A stretch of 64,000 bases of DNA, from the NCBI GenBank assembly GCA_016184105.1, contig JACPDI010000013.1, positions 1 to 64,000 of the forward strand. The letters are read 5' to 3'. The DNA is from Acidobacteriota bacterium (GTDB lineage: Bacteria > Acidobacteriota > Vicinamibacteria > Vicinamibacterales > 2-12-FULL-66-21). The translations under genes and the position numbers were made by a program. Below, one piece after another: positions 1 to 8,622 of the stretch. Position 1 is the first letter of the stretch, and the number at the start of each line of letters is the position of its first letter. The notes beneath the pieces were generated by a model. That model worked only from the letters and a program-made list of their open reading frames with translations. It ran no database searches and had not been told where the DNA came from.

Positions 1-101
1 CGTTCGGCCGCGACTACGAGGAGAGGACCTCGCGCAGCACGCTGCTGTCGCTCGTGGGCGTCAACGTCGGCCTCGGCCCCAGGCCGCTGCTCACGTATTA
101 A
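1..101 (+). CDS. 3' end of a probable outer-membrane protein (partial)
   Basis: Only the last 32 codons are inside the window, read from base 3 to a TAA at 99-101. The tail reads FGRDYEERTSRSTLL and then SLVGVNVGLGPRPLLTY. Alternating residues and the final aromatic residue resemble the last strands of a beta-barrel outer-membrane protein, but the piece is too short for a family call. The TAA lies at the edge of the palindrome that follows, so the palindrome may have supplied the stop and shortened the original gene. The next gene converges from the opposite strand. Confidence 0.4.
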   Translation, partial: FGRDYEERTSRSTLLSLVGVNVGLGPRPLLTY

Positions 102-157
102 GGGGGACAGTCACACTTTCCCGGGCCGCTGCTTCGGAAAGTGTGACTGTCCCCCTT
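100..157. repeat. REP-like palindrome, family 1, copy 1
   Basis: Perfect inverted repeat with arms at about 100-121 and 136-157 and a 14-base loop. The core of the arm is GGACAGTCACACTTTCC. The same arm recurs at 20438-20500 and 34480-34539, so this is a dispersed element and not just a local terminator. It sits between two convergent genes and could end transcription from both sides. No transposase for it is present in the window. Confidence 0.85.
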
Positions 158-164
158 TTCTGCT

Positions 165-2692
165 CTAGAAATCGAACCGCGTCGTTACCCCGAACGTCCG
201 GGGCTGGTTCGTCAGGTACCCGATCCGCGCGCGCGTGCCGCGCTCGCGGTCGAACGAGAGGAGCGCCCGCTCGTCCGTCACGTTGTTGACGTACGCCGAG
301 ACGTCCCACCCCTGGCGCCGCAGGCCGACGCGCAGGTTGAGGATGTCGTACGCCGGCAGCTCCGGATCGTAGCTGAACACGCTTGCCGTCAGCGGTGCGC
401 CGAGCGTGTTCCGCCCGAACGACAGCAGGTCGAGCCGCCCCAGCTCCTCGTCGCCCACCTGCGTGAAGCGCGAGCCGATGTGCTGGTACGTGCCCGTCAG
501 GTACGCCATCGAGCCCGGCCGCACCTCGAACTGGTAGGTCGCCGCCGCCGCGACCTGAACCTTCGGCACCGTCGGCAGCCGCCGTCCCTCCTCGATCCCC
601 GAGACGACGCTGACCGCGCCAGACGGGTCGGTGGAGGTCAGGGTCGACCGCAGCTCCGCGTCGTTGAAGCTGGCCGAGAACGCGAAGTCGAAGTTGCGTG
701 TGGGCGCGATCTCGAACTCCACCTCAGTGCCCACGCTGCGCGCCTTCGGCACGTTGAAGACCACGCGCGAGGAGCACGAGCCCGCGGTCACCGTCGCCTG
801 CAGATCGCGGATGTCCATGTAGAACGCGGACACGTTGAACGAGCCGTTGCCGTTCAGCACCCGCGACTTGTAGCCCACCTCATAGTTCCAGGCGGTCTCG
901 TCCTTCCACGTCTCGCGCCCGCCGAAGGTGACCAGGTCGGCCGGCGTGCACAACGGCACGTTGAGGGGATCGTTGATCCCGCCGAGCCGGAAGCCGCGCG
1001 AGACCTGCGCGTTGAGGTTGGCGTCCTCCGTCACCTTGTAGCTGGCGATGATGCGCGGCGCCACGCCGTTGGCGTCGGTCGAACCCGGCTGCGACACCAG
1101 CGAGACCCCGTTGTTGTCGTTGCCGAAGATCCCGTCGAAGATCTGCTCCTTGTCCTCGCTGAAATGGTAGTAGCGCAGCCCGCCCGTGAGGCTGAACTGC
1201 GGCGTGACCGCGAACGTCCCCTCGCCGAACAGTGCGAACTGGTTCAGCGTGTAGGCCAGGTCCGACCAGAACAGGCTGTCTTTCGGCGCGCGCAGCCCCG
1301 CGGTGGGAATGCCGGAGACGTCCTGGAACCCGTGCACCGGCAGGTCCTGGGCGTAGTCGCGGTCCCCGCGCGAGAAGAAGGCCCCCGCCACCCACGGGAA
1401 GCGCGCGTTCGTGCCGGCGAACCGGATCTCCTGCGTCCACGAGGTGGCTTCGGTCGTGTCGATGAGCGCCGCGTCGAGCGAGTACGCGCGTTCCGGCAGC
1501 CCGATGCTGCCGCCGGTGATGCTCGCCGTCAGCGCCGTCGCGTCACGCACCACCGAGACGTCGCGGAAGATGTACGACGTGATCGAGGTCAGCGCCACCG
1601 TGCCGAAGCGGTAACTGAGGTTCAGATCGCCCAGCACGAAGTCGTCCGTGAAGTCTTCCTGGAGCTGCGTAAACTGCTCGCGCTCGCCGAGCGTCACCGC
1701 CGGCCGCGTGGTCGTGAACGGGTTCGCGAGGATGTTGAACGCGTCGATGCGGTTCCACCCGTCCATCTTCACGCGCTGGTACACGATGCGCCGGCGTCGA
1801 TGTAGCCGGCGACCCGGTTGTAGTACGACGCGACGCGCAGCGACGCTTTCTCGCCGACCGGGACGTTGAATCCCAGCTTGGCGCTCCCGCCCGCGCTCCC
1901 GCCGCCGATCACGTTGCCTCCCAGCTCGACGAAGCCCTTGCGGACATTCATCTCAGGCTGGTTCGTGATGTAGCGCACCGTCCCGGAGAGCGACCCGGAT
2001 CCGAACAGCGTGCCTTGCGGGCCGCGCAGCACCTCCACGCGGCTCGTGTCGAACAGATCGATGTCCGGCGTGAACAGCGACATGGAGATCGTGGACTCGT
2101 CCAGGTACACGCCCACCTGCTCCTTCACGCCCGGCTGATCGCGCACGATCTGGCCGGCCGACACGCCGCGCATGGCGACCTGGCTCTGGCCGGGCCCGAG
2201 ATTCTGAACGGTGAACCCGCCCACATTTGCGGCGAGCCCCTCCATGTCCACCACGCCGCGCGAGCGCAGCATCTCTTCGGTGGGCGCCGCGACCGAAAAG
2301 GGCACGTTGAGGATCGCCTCCTCGCGCTTCATCGCCGTCACGCTCACCTGCTCGCTGAGGCTCACTTCCAGCGAGAAATCGACCTGGTGTGAGCCGCCGC
2401 TTGTGACCTCGATGGCCTGAGTGGCCCTGCGGAAGCCGGACAGTACCACGGCCACGGTGTACTTGCCGGGCGGTAATGCCAGCGAGTAACTCCCGTCGTT
2501 GGCCGTTGTCGCCGAGCGCGCCGCGCCGCCCGCCGGGTTGGTGGCCGTCACCGACGCGCCCGGAAGAGCGGCGCCCGTCGTGTCGCGGACGGTGCCTGCA
2601 ATCTTGCCTTCGGTCCCCTGGGCCCATGCCGGCGCGCCGACGAACACGGCGAGCGCCGCGGCGCAAACAAGCGCCTTCCACTGAATCCTCAT
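165..2692 (-). pseudogene. TonB-dependent receptor with internal deletion and frameshift
   Basis: Outer-membrane, TonB-energised substrate receptor. The start is ATG at 2692 with GGAGGGA just upstream, then a signal peptide ending in PAWAQ. A carboxypeptidase-regulatory-like domain follows (about residues 28-115), then the plug with the motif VEVLRGPQGTLFGSGS and the start of the barrel. The frame closes at about 1769 after VAGYIDAGAS. A second frame opens at 1784 with MYQRVKMDGWNRIDAFNILA and carries the rest of the barrel to 165. At the join the left frame ends in GYIDA and the other frame resumes at RRIVYQRVKMDG. Receptors of this kind usually have about 35-40 residues between these points, so a block of roughly 100 bases plus the frame is missing. 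Substrate unknown. The break is either true decay or an assembly error. Confidence 0.8.
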
Positions 2693-2778
2693 TAAGTCCC
2701 TCCCCGTTACGGCCCCTGTCATACGGCAGAGTCTTGAATTCTGTCAAGTGGACGCTGAACGCTCGGATCCCGAAACGT

Positions 2779-2804
2779 CCCTGAATCCTGAACCCTGAAC
2801 CTTG
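2779..2804. repeat. CCCTGAA-type minisatellite
   Basis: Short imperfect tandem array of CCTGAAN units upstream of the glycosyltransferase gene. Related arrays occur at 8013-8037, 8286-8302 and 33829-33856, always between genes. Confidence 0.5.
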
Positions 2805-2842
2805 TGTGAGGCACGCCGGTTGCAGCCCCAACCGGCATCACG

Positions 2843-3922
2843 ATGCGAATCGCTCAGGTTTCCCCGCTCTATGAAAGCGTGCCGCCGCAGTCTTACGGCG
2901 GCACGGAGCGGGTTGTCTCATATCTGACGGAGGAACTCGTTGGTCAGCGGCATGACGTCACGTTGTTCGCGAGTGGCGACTCGCTGACACGCGCCCAGCT
3001 CGTGCCGGTGGTGGACCGCTCGTTGAGATGGTCGAGGTGCGCCGATCCGCTCGCGCATCATATTTTGATGCTCGAAGCGGTCGCGCGGCGTGCGGACGAG
3101 TTCGATGTCATTCACTTTCACATCGATTACCTCCACTTCCCGCTCTCGCGGCGCCTGGGCACGCGGCAGCTCACCACGCTCCACGGGCGTCTCGACCTGC
3201 CGGACCTGGTGCCGATCTATCGCGAGTTTGCGGACATGCCGGTCGTGTCGATCTCCGGCGCGCAGCGCAGGCCGCTCCCGTGGATCAACTGGGTCGGGAC
3301 CGTCCACCACGGCCTTCCGCCCGGGCTGTACACGTTCCACCAGTCGGCCCGCGAACGCGATGAGTACCTCGTGTTCCTCGGGCGCATCTCGCCGGAGAAG
3401 CGGCTGGATCGCGCGATCAGAACGGCGGAGCGAGCCGGCATGCCGCTGAAGATTGCGGCGAAGATCGACAAGGCCGACGCCGAGTACTTCAACGACGTGA
3501 TCAGGCCGCTGCTGCGCAGCCCGCTCGTCGAGTATCTCGGCGAGGTGAACGACAGGGACAAGAACGATCTGCTCGGCGGCGCGCGCGCGCTCCTCTTTCC
3601 GATCGACTGGCCGGAGCCGTTCGGCCTGGCGATGATCGAGTCGCTGGCGTGCGGCACGCCCGTCATTGCCACGCCCCGCGGCTCCGTTCCCGAGATCGTC
3701 GAGCACGGCATCACCGGCTTCATCGTGGAGAACCTCGAGGAGGCCGCCCGGGCCGTCGAGCGCGCCGGGTCGCTCAGCCGGCGCGCGTGCCGCGAGGCGT
3801 TCGAACGGCGCTTCAACGCCGCCCGCATGGCGCGTGAGTACGTTGCGCTCTACGAGCAGATTGTGGCGGCGCGCGGGCCTGGCCTGTCGGTGATTGGCGC
3901 CGAGGCCGCCGAAGCGATCTGA
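2843..3922 (+). CDS. GT4-family glycosyltransferase
   Basis: Predicted retaining, cytoplasmic glycosyltransferase of 359 residues with two Rossmann-like lobes (GT-B fold). The N-terminus MRIAQVSPLYESVPPQSYGG holds the glycine-rich acceptor-side loop. The C-terminal lobe has FLGRISPEKRLDRAI (around residue 175) and the donor-binding segment PEPFGLAMIESLACGTPVIA (around residue 258), including the E-x7-E pattern typical of family 4. It resembles the subgroup that lacks the usual long insertion. No clear ribosome-binding site precedes the ATG. The debranching enzyme gene follows after 31 bases in the same direction, so the pair probably acts on an alpha-glucan or related storage sugar. The exact sugar donor is unknown. 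Confidence 0.85.
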   Translation: MRIAQVSPLYESVPPQSYGGTERVVSYLTEELVGQRHDVTLFASGDSLTRAQLVPVVDRSLRWSRCADPLAHHILMLEAVARRADEFDVIHFHIDYLHFPLSRRLGTRQLTTLHGRLDLPDLVPIYREFADMPVVSISGAQRRPLPWINWVGTVHHGLPPGLYTFHQSARERDEYLVFLGRISPEKRLDRAIRTAERAGMPLKIAAKIDKADAEYFNDVIRPLLRSPLVEYLGEVNDRDKNDLLGGARALLFPIDWPEPFGLAMIESLACGTPVIATPRGSVPEIVEHGITGFIVENLEEAARAVERAGSLSRRACREAFERRFNAARMAREYVALYEQIVAARGPGLSVIGAEAAEAI

Positions 3923-3953
3923 CGCGCGGCGCGCTGCGCCGCCGCGGAGAGAC

Positions 3954-6119
3954 ATGCAGGACATCATTTCCGCCAGCAACGAGTACCGGATCGTCGCCAC
4001 CGCCGCGCGCGGCACCGAGCCGACCCGCGTGCTCAAGGAAGGGGACACGTTCGCCGTGTTCGACGAGCACGGCGATCTGCGGCCCGCCGGCCTCGGCGAG
4101 CAGGGGCTCTACCATCTCGGCACGCGGCATCTCGCGCACTTCGGGCTGCAGCTCTTCGGCCATCGCCCGCTGCTGCTCAGTTCGACCGTCCGGCAGGACA
4201 ACGACCTGCTGGCGACCGACGCCACCAACCCGGACCTCGTGAGCGCGATCGGCACGGCGATCCCGCGCGACCTGGTCCACGTCTTTCGCGCGACGTTTCT
4301 CTGGCGCGGCGTCTGCTACCAGCGGCTGCGGCTCACGAGCTATGCCGACGTGCGGGTGGAGGTGCCGCTCTCGATCCTCTTCGATGCCGACTTCGCGGAC
4401 ATCTTCGAGGTGCGCGGCACCACGCGGCCGCGCCGCGGCCGGCTGCGCGCCCCGCTTGTTGCCCGCGACCGCGTCGTCATTGCGTACGAGGGGCTGGATC
4501 GTGCCGAGCGGCGCACGGAAATCCATTTCGATCCGGCCCCGGAAGCGATCGACGGAAGCTCCGCGAGCTTTCTCTTCAGGCTCGCGCCGCGCCAGGAGGT
4601 CGACGTCCGGATCGCGATCGCGTGCGACGGGGAGGGAGAGCGCGCCGAGCCGCTCGCCGACGACGTCGCGCTCGAGCGCGTCTGCCACCGCTCCGCCGGG
4701 ACGCGCGCGCGCCAGGCGCGCCTCCAGTCGTCGAACGCGCAGTTCGACGCGTGGGTGCGCCGCTCCGCGGCGGACCTCGCGATGATGACCACCGACACCC
4801 CCGCCGGGCCGTATCCGTACGCCGGCGTCCCGTGGTTCAGTACCGTGTTCGGGCGCGACGGCATCATCGCCGCGCTCCAGCTCCTGTGGATCGATCCGTC
4901 GCTCGCGCGGGGCGTGCTTCAGTTCCTTGCCGACGCGCAGGCGCGCGAGAGCGACCCGGCGCGCGACGCCGAGCCCGGCAAGATCCTGCACGAGATGCGC
5001 CGCGGCGAGATGGCCGCACTCGGCGAGATCCCCTTCGGCCGCTACTACGGCACCGTCGACGCCACGCCCCTCTTCATCGTCCTTGCGGGGGAGTATTTCG
5101 AGCGCACCGCGGACGAGGAGTTCATCGAGGCGCTCTGGCCGGCGATCGATCGCGCGCTCGGATGGGTTGACACGTGGGGCGATCCCGACCAGGACGGCTT
5201 CGTCGAATACCAGCGCCGGAGCGCCACCGGGCTCGTGCAGCAGGGATGGAAGGACTCGCAGGACTCGGTGTTTCACGCCGACGGGACGCTGGCCGAGGCG
5301 CCCATCGCGCTCTGCGAGGTGCAGGCGTACGTCTACCGCGCGCGTCTGGCCGCGGCAGACATCGCGGCGTGCATCGGCGATCCGGCGCGCGCCGCGACCC
5401 TGCGCGCGCAGGCCGACGCGCTGCGGCAGAAGTTCGAGGCGTCGTTCTGGCTCGACGACTTCTCGACCTATGCCCTCGCGCTCGATGGCCACAAGGAGCC
5501 CTGCCGCATCGTGTCGTCGAACGCGGGGCAATGTCTCTTCACCGGCATCTGCGCGCCCGAGCGTGCCGCGCGCGTGGCCGATCGGCTCCTCAAAGACGAT
5601 GCGTTTTCGGGGTGGGGGATACGGACCGTGGCGTCGGGACAGGCGCGCTACAACCCGATGTCGTACCACAACGGATCCGTCTGGCCGCACGACAACGCGC
5701 TCGTCGCGCTTGGCATGGCGCGCTGCGGCCTCACGAGCCACGCCGCCACGGTGCTGCACGCGTTGTTCGACGCGAGCCAGGCAGTGGAGGTCTATCGCCT
5801 GCCCGAGTTGTTCTGCGGCTTCCATCGCCGTCCGGGCGAAGGACCCACGCGGTACCCGGTGGCCTGCGCGCCGCAGGCCTGGGCCTCCGGCGCCGTCTTC
5901 ATGCTCCTGCAGGCCACCATGGGCCTGGCGATCGACGCGCGCCGCCGCCAGATCCGTTTCGCGCACGGCCAGCTCCCCGACTGCGTCCCCTGGCTGCGCA
6001 TCGAGAATCTCGCGGTGGACGACGCGAATGTGGCCTTGCACGTCGAGCGCCGAGGCGCCGGTCTGGACGTGAGCGTCCTGCGCCGCGAAGGCGATGTGGA
6101 GATCGTCGTCCTGAAGTAG
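3954..6119 (+). CDS. amylo-alpha-1,6-glucosidase (glycogen-debranching type)
   Basis: Cytoplasmic glycoside hydrolase of 721 residues that would remove alpha-1,6 branch glucose from glycogen-like polymers. The ATG at 3954 was chosen because GGAGAGAC lies just upstream; the open frame extends further 5' without support. The N-terminal beta-sandwich domain (about 1-270) includes REGDTFAVFDEHGD-like sequence (KEGDTFAVFDEHGD). The C-terminal alpha/alpha toroid carries PWFSTVFGRDG (about 291), GWKDSQDSVFHADG (about 430) and NGSVWPHDN (about 572), all typical of debranching-enzyme catalytic domains. It is probably co-transcribed with the glycosyltransferase upstream. Related proteins act on glycogen, trehalose-linked glucans or mannosylated oligosaccharides, and the substrate is not decided here. 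Confidence 0.9.
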   Translation: MQDIISASNEYRIVATAARGTEPTRVLKEGDTFAVFDEHGDLRPAGLGEQGLYHLGTRHLAHFGLQLFGHRPLLLSSTVRQDNDLLATDATNPDLVSAIGTAIPRDLVHVFRATFLWRGVCYQRLRLTSYADVRVEVPLSILFDADFADIFEVRGTTRPRRGRLRAPLVARDRVVIAYEGLDRAERRTEIHFDPAPEAIDGSSASFLFRLAPRQEVDVRIAIACDGEGERAEPLADDVALERVCHRSAGTRARQARLQSSNAQFDAWVRRSAADLAMMTTDTPAGPYPYAGVPWFSTVFGRDGIIAALQLLWIDPSLARGVLQFLADAQARESDPARDAEPGKILHEMRRGEMAALGEIPFGRYYGTVDATPLFIVLAGEYFERTADEEFIEALWPAIDRALGWVDTWGDPDQDGFVEYQRRSATGLVQQGWKDSQDSVFHADGTLAEAPIALCEVQAYVYRARLAAADIAACIGDPARAATLRAQADALRQKFEASFWLDDFSTYALALDGHKEPCRIVSSNAGQCLFTGICAPERAARVADRLLKDDAFSGWGIRTVASGQARYNPMSYHNGSVWPHDNALVALGMARCGLTSHAATVLHALFDASQAVEVYRLPELFCGFHRRPGEGPTRYPVACAPQAWASGAVFMLLQATMGLAIDARRRQIRFAHGQLPDCVPWLRIENLAVDDANVALHVERRGAGLDVSVLRREGDVEIVVLK

Positions 6120-6129
6120 GTTTCAGGCG

Positions 6130-7422
6130 TCAGGCCAGTGCGACCGGTCCGGACACGACGCGGGAAATCGCCTGGATCGCTTTCAGCCCGGACCCAAACC
6201 GCGCAATCGCTTCCCGATTGGCTTCAAGCTCGCTGTAGGGCAGGTATCGCACGGTCATCTCGCCGATCATCCGGAATGCCGGGCGCGATACCTGGGCGCG
6301 CACGTCCGCTTCGCGATCGTCGGGCGCCACCAGGAAAAGCTCGCGCGTGCCGTGCACGCCGCCGCCCACCGCCAGGTCCAGCATGCGGACGATGCCGGAG
6401 TAGATGGAGGTGGAGTGCTCCACTTCGAAGGCGGCCGCGACGCGCGCAGTCGCGCGTTCCAGCCACAGGACGTCGATGAGGCGGACGGCGTCGCACCCCG
6501 GCGCGCTGTTGAGCGGTTCGGGAAGTTCTTCGAGGCAGCCGTCGCCGAGGCGCGTGCCGTGCCACGTCCGAGATCGGTCGTTCGCCGCCACGTGGACATC
6601 AAAGCCGAGAGACTTCCCGAGATCGCGCAACCACGCCTGGATCTCGGTGTGGGTGCGATCGCCTTCCTCGCCGGCGGCAATCACCTTCCGCGCCCGGGCA
6701 TCCTCGCGCACTTTTTCCAGGTCCGCCTCCCACCTCGCGCGGGCGTCCGCATCGTCTGTCATCGGCGGCGGGGCGTAGCGCTTCGCGCCCAGGTCGAACA
6801 GCAAGCCGGCAATCGCGCCGAGATCGTTCGACAGCAGGTCGCGGTGCCCGGCGTTCACGCGCAGGATCCCCTCGCGCATCGCGAGGTACTCGCGCCAGCG
6901 TCCGAGCTTCACCCGCGCCCCGGTGAGGGCGTTGTAGCCGTTTACGATCGCGGTGTTGAAGGGTGGGATCAGCGTCGGGTGCAGGAAATACAGCAGGTTT
7001 GCAGCGGCGGGGCCCAGCCCCTTGATGCCGTGGCCGTCGAGCGTGGTGATCGCGTCCACCAGGTCCGCTTCGCTGCTGCTGCAGCAGCACGTGTCGAGAA
7101 AGCGTCCGAACGCCTGCTGGTTCTCGCGCGACTCGTAGATGTCAGGGATGCGGAGCTTCGGCTTCCAGAGGAACGCGTGATCCGCCCCCTTGAAAATCTG
7201 GCGTTGTTCCGCGATCGAGCCGACAATCGTCTCGAGCGACGATCCCTTGTAAGTGTTGCCGAACGTGCCGCTGGCGATCTCCGAAACGACCTGCTGCAGC
7301 CCTCGGCGAATCGATCGGAAGTTCTTCAGCCGTTCTTCCCAGAGAAACCAGGTCGCGTACGTGCTGCCGGTATCATTCCGCCAACGGTTTATCAGCGTAC
7401 GGACTGCGGCGTCGCTCGTCAT
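6130..7422 (-). CDS. HhH plus PD-(D/E)XK-like nuclease-domain protein, uncharacterised
   Basis: Unrecognised protein of 430 residues. The middle has a helix-hairpin-helix-like segment, GHGIKGLGPAAANLLYFLHP, of the type that binds DNA backbone in glycosylases and nucleases. The C-terminal part has DVLWLERATARVAAAFEVEH followed by STSIYSGIVRMLDLA. A D...E-x-E arrangement after a beta-strand is what a restriction-endonuclease fold with a variant catalytic motif would show. I therefore infer a DNA-binding nuclease or a relative of type II restriction enzymes. No methyltransferase is adjacent, which argues against a classical restriction-modification pair. ATG 7422 is preferred to the upstream TTG at 7473. 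It converges on the debranching gene with an 11-base gap. Confidence 0.55.
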   Translation of the reverse strand: MTSDAAVRTLINRWRNDTGSTYATWFLWEERLKNFRSIRRGLQQVVSEIASGTFGNTYKGSSLETIVGSIAEQRQIFKGADHAFLWKPKLRIPDIYESRENQQAFGRFLDTCCCSSSEADLVDAITTLDGHGIKGLGPAAANLLYFLHPTLIPPFNTAIVNGYNALTGARVKLGRWREYLAMREGILRVNAGHRDLLSNDLGAIAGLLFDLGAKRYAPPPMTDDADARARWEADLEKVREDARARKVIAAGEEGDRTHTEIQAWLRDLGKSLGFDVHVAANDRSRTWHGTRLGDGCLEELPEPLNSAPGCDAVRLIDVLWLERATARVAAAFEVEHSTSIYSGIVRMLDLAVGGGVHGTRELFLVAPDDREADVRAQVSRPAFRMIGEMTVRYLPYSELEANREAIARFGSGLKAIQAISRVVSGPVALA

Positions 7423-7547
7423 GTCTCGTCTCGCTCCGGAGCCGCCCCCGGAAGAGTGTAGCGGGTGCGTCAAGAGGACTGGCGTGGAAAAATGTCGTCG
7501 GGCCCTTTTGCCTCATCCCCTTTGCCTTGATCTGAGTACACTCCCGT

Positions 7548-8018
7548 GTGCGCTGGCACTACCGCGACCCGCCGCTCGTCTGGCTCTTCGTCGTCGCCTA
7601 TGCCATGCATCTTGCGGAGGAGTTCTTCGGCGGATTTCCGGAGTGGTTTGCGTTCATTGCCGGCGAGAGGCTTCCGCGGGACGCGTTCGTCATCATTAAC
7701 TTGACCGCGCTTGCGGTGATGGCCGCTGCCGCGCACGCGGCGACCCGTCGCGAGTCGCTCGGCTGGCTGGCGATCGCGATCGCGACTGTTGTTTCTGTGA
7801 ACGGCCTTGCGCATCTACTCGGCAGCCTCGTGTCTGCGGGCTACTCGCCCGTGCTGGTGACGGGCGTGGTGCTGTACCTGCCGCTCGGTATGCTTGCTCT
7901 GCTCCGCGCCTGGCACCACGTCGCGCCGGCCTTCTTCTGGCGCGGCGTCGTAGCCGGCCTCGCCGCGCACGCGGTAGTGGTTCTGATCGCGCTAAGCACG
8001 GCCATCACAGCACCCTGA
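7548..8018 (+). CDS. HXXEE-domain membrane protein
   Basis: Polytopic inner-membrane protein of 156 residues with about four hydrophobic helices. The first helix carries MHLAEEFFGGFPEWF, matching the H-x-x-E-E signature that names this family. Biochemical function of the family is unknown. The start is GTG at 7548, and no strong ribosome-binding site is visible. A small basic protein gene follows 22 bases after its stop. Confidence 0.75.
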   Translation: MRWHYRDPPLVWLFVVAYAMHLAEEFFGGFPEWFAFIAGERLPRDAFVIINLTALAVMAAAAHAATRRESLGWLAIAIATVVSVNGLAHLLGSLVSAGYSPVLVTGVVLYLPLGMLALLRAWHHVAPAFFWRGVVAGLAAHAVVVLIALSTAITAP

Positions 8019-8040
8019 ACCGGACCCTGAACCCAGTTGT

Positions 8041-8292
8041 ATGTCCAAGACCCGTCGCAAGCGCAGCACCTCCGCCACCTGGCGCCGTCCGCGCAACATG
8101 CCGCTCGCCGAATGGGAAAAGGCGAACGAGACGATCGAGGCCGAGATGATCGCCTGGGCGCGCACGCTTGTCGTCGAGGACGATGACGGGCGCGTGAGGA
8201 AGCTGACGGAAGAGGAGGTGTTGGAAGTCGCGAAGGCGGGGCAGTGGGAAGGCTCCGCCCGAGCCGCTCGGAAGAAGGCGAAGAAGCCCTGA
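8041..8292 (+). CDS. small charged protein, unknown
   Basis: An 83-residue soluble protein with basic ends (KTRRKRSTSATWRRPR and ARKKAKKP) around an acidic central helix (EDDDGRVRKLTEEEVLEVAK). I do not recognise a family. Base composition matches the neighbours and it lies in line with the HXXEE gene upstream, so it may be co-transcribed. The charged termini suggest nucleic acid or ribosome association, but that is speculation. Confidence 0.45.
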   Translation: MSKTRRKRSTSATWRRPRNMPLAEWEKANETIEAEMIAWARTLVVEDDDGRVRKLTEEEVLEVAKAGQWEGSARAARKKAKKP

Positions 8293-8327
8293 AGCCCTGA
8301 ATCCGGCTGCGTCCCCGAGCGCGCTGC

Positions 8328-8468
8328 GCGGCGCAGGATCGCGACCGTCTCGGTGCCGCCGACCAGCGTTTCCGCCACCGTGAGCGCAACGAACCTGAAC
8401 CCCTGTTCGCCCGCTTCGTTCAGCTCCTTCTTCGGCGTCGCGGTCTTTTGTGTCGCAAGGAGCCGGTC
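8328..8468 (-). pseudogene. remnant of a YRLLAT-type small-domain protein
   Basis: On the minus strand this stretch reads DRLLATQKTATPKKELNEAG, then EQGFRFVALTV and GGTETVAILRR. It resembles the repeated small domain of secreted acidobacterial proteins (related to DUF4177-like folds) in which YRLLAT, KELNEAAEQGFEF and a final ILRR recur. There is no start codon with a signal peptide, an in-frame TGA lies a little upstream, and downstream the frame runs on into unrelated sequence. I read it as a gene fragment. The rest of 8293-8622 holds nothing I can identify. Confidence 0.35.
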
Positions 8469-8622
8469 TGCCCTGTCACGCCCCTCTCGGATGCTATGTG
8501 TTGCTGGTTGTTCCGGCGCTCATACTCGAAGATCGCACGACAAGTCTCCTGGTCCGTACTCAGAAGACGCACTGAGCGGCTCGCCGCCCGCGAGCCCGCC
8601 TGAACGCCGCAGTCCCGCGCCG

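Noticed and set aside
480-1805. Long open frame of 441 codons on the plus strand
   Set aside because: Antisense to the TonB receptor; arginine/histidine-rich, with no domain, as expected for a shadow frame in high-GC DNA.
3813-6041. 742-codon open frame on the minus strand
   Set aside because: Shadow of the debranching enzyme gene, whose sense frame has clear family motifs.
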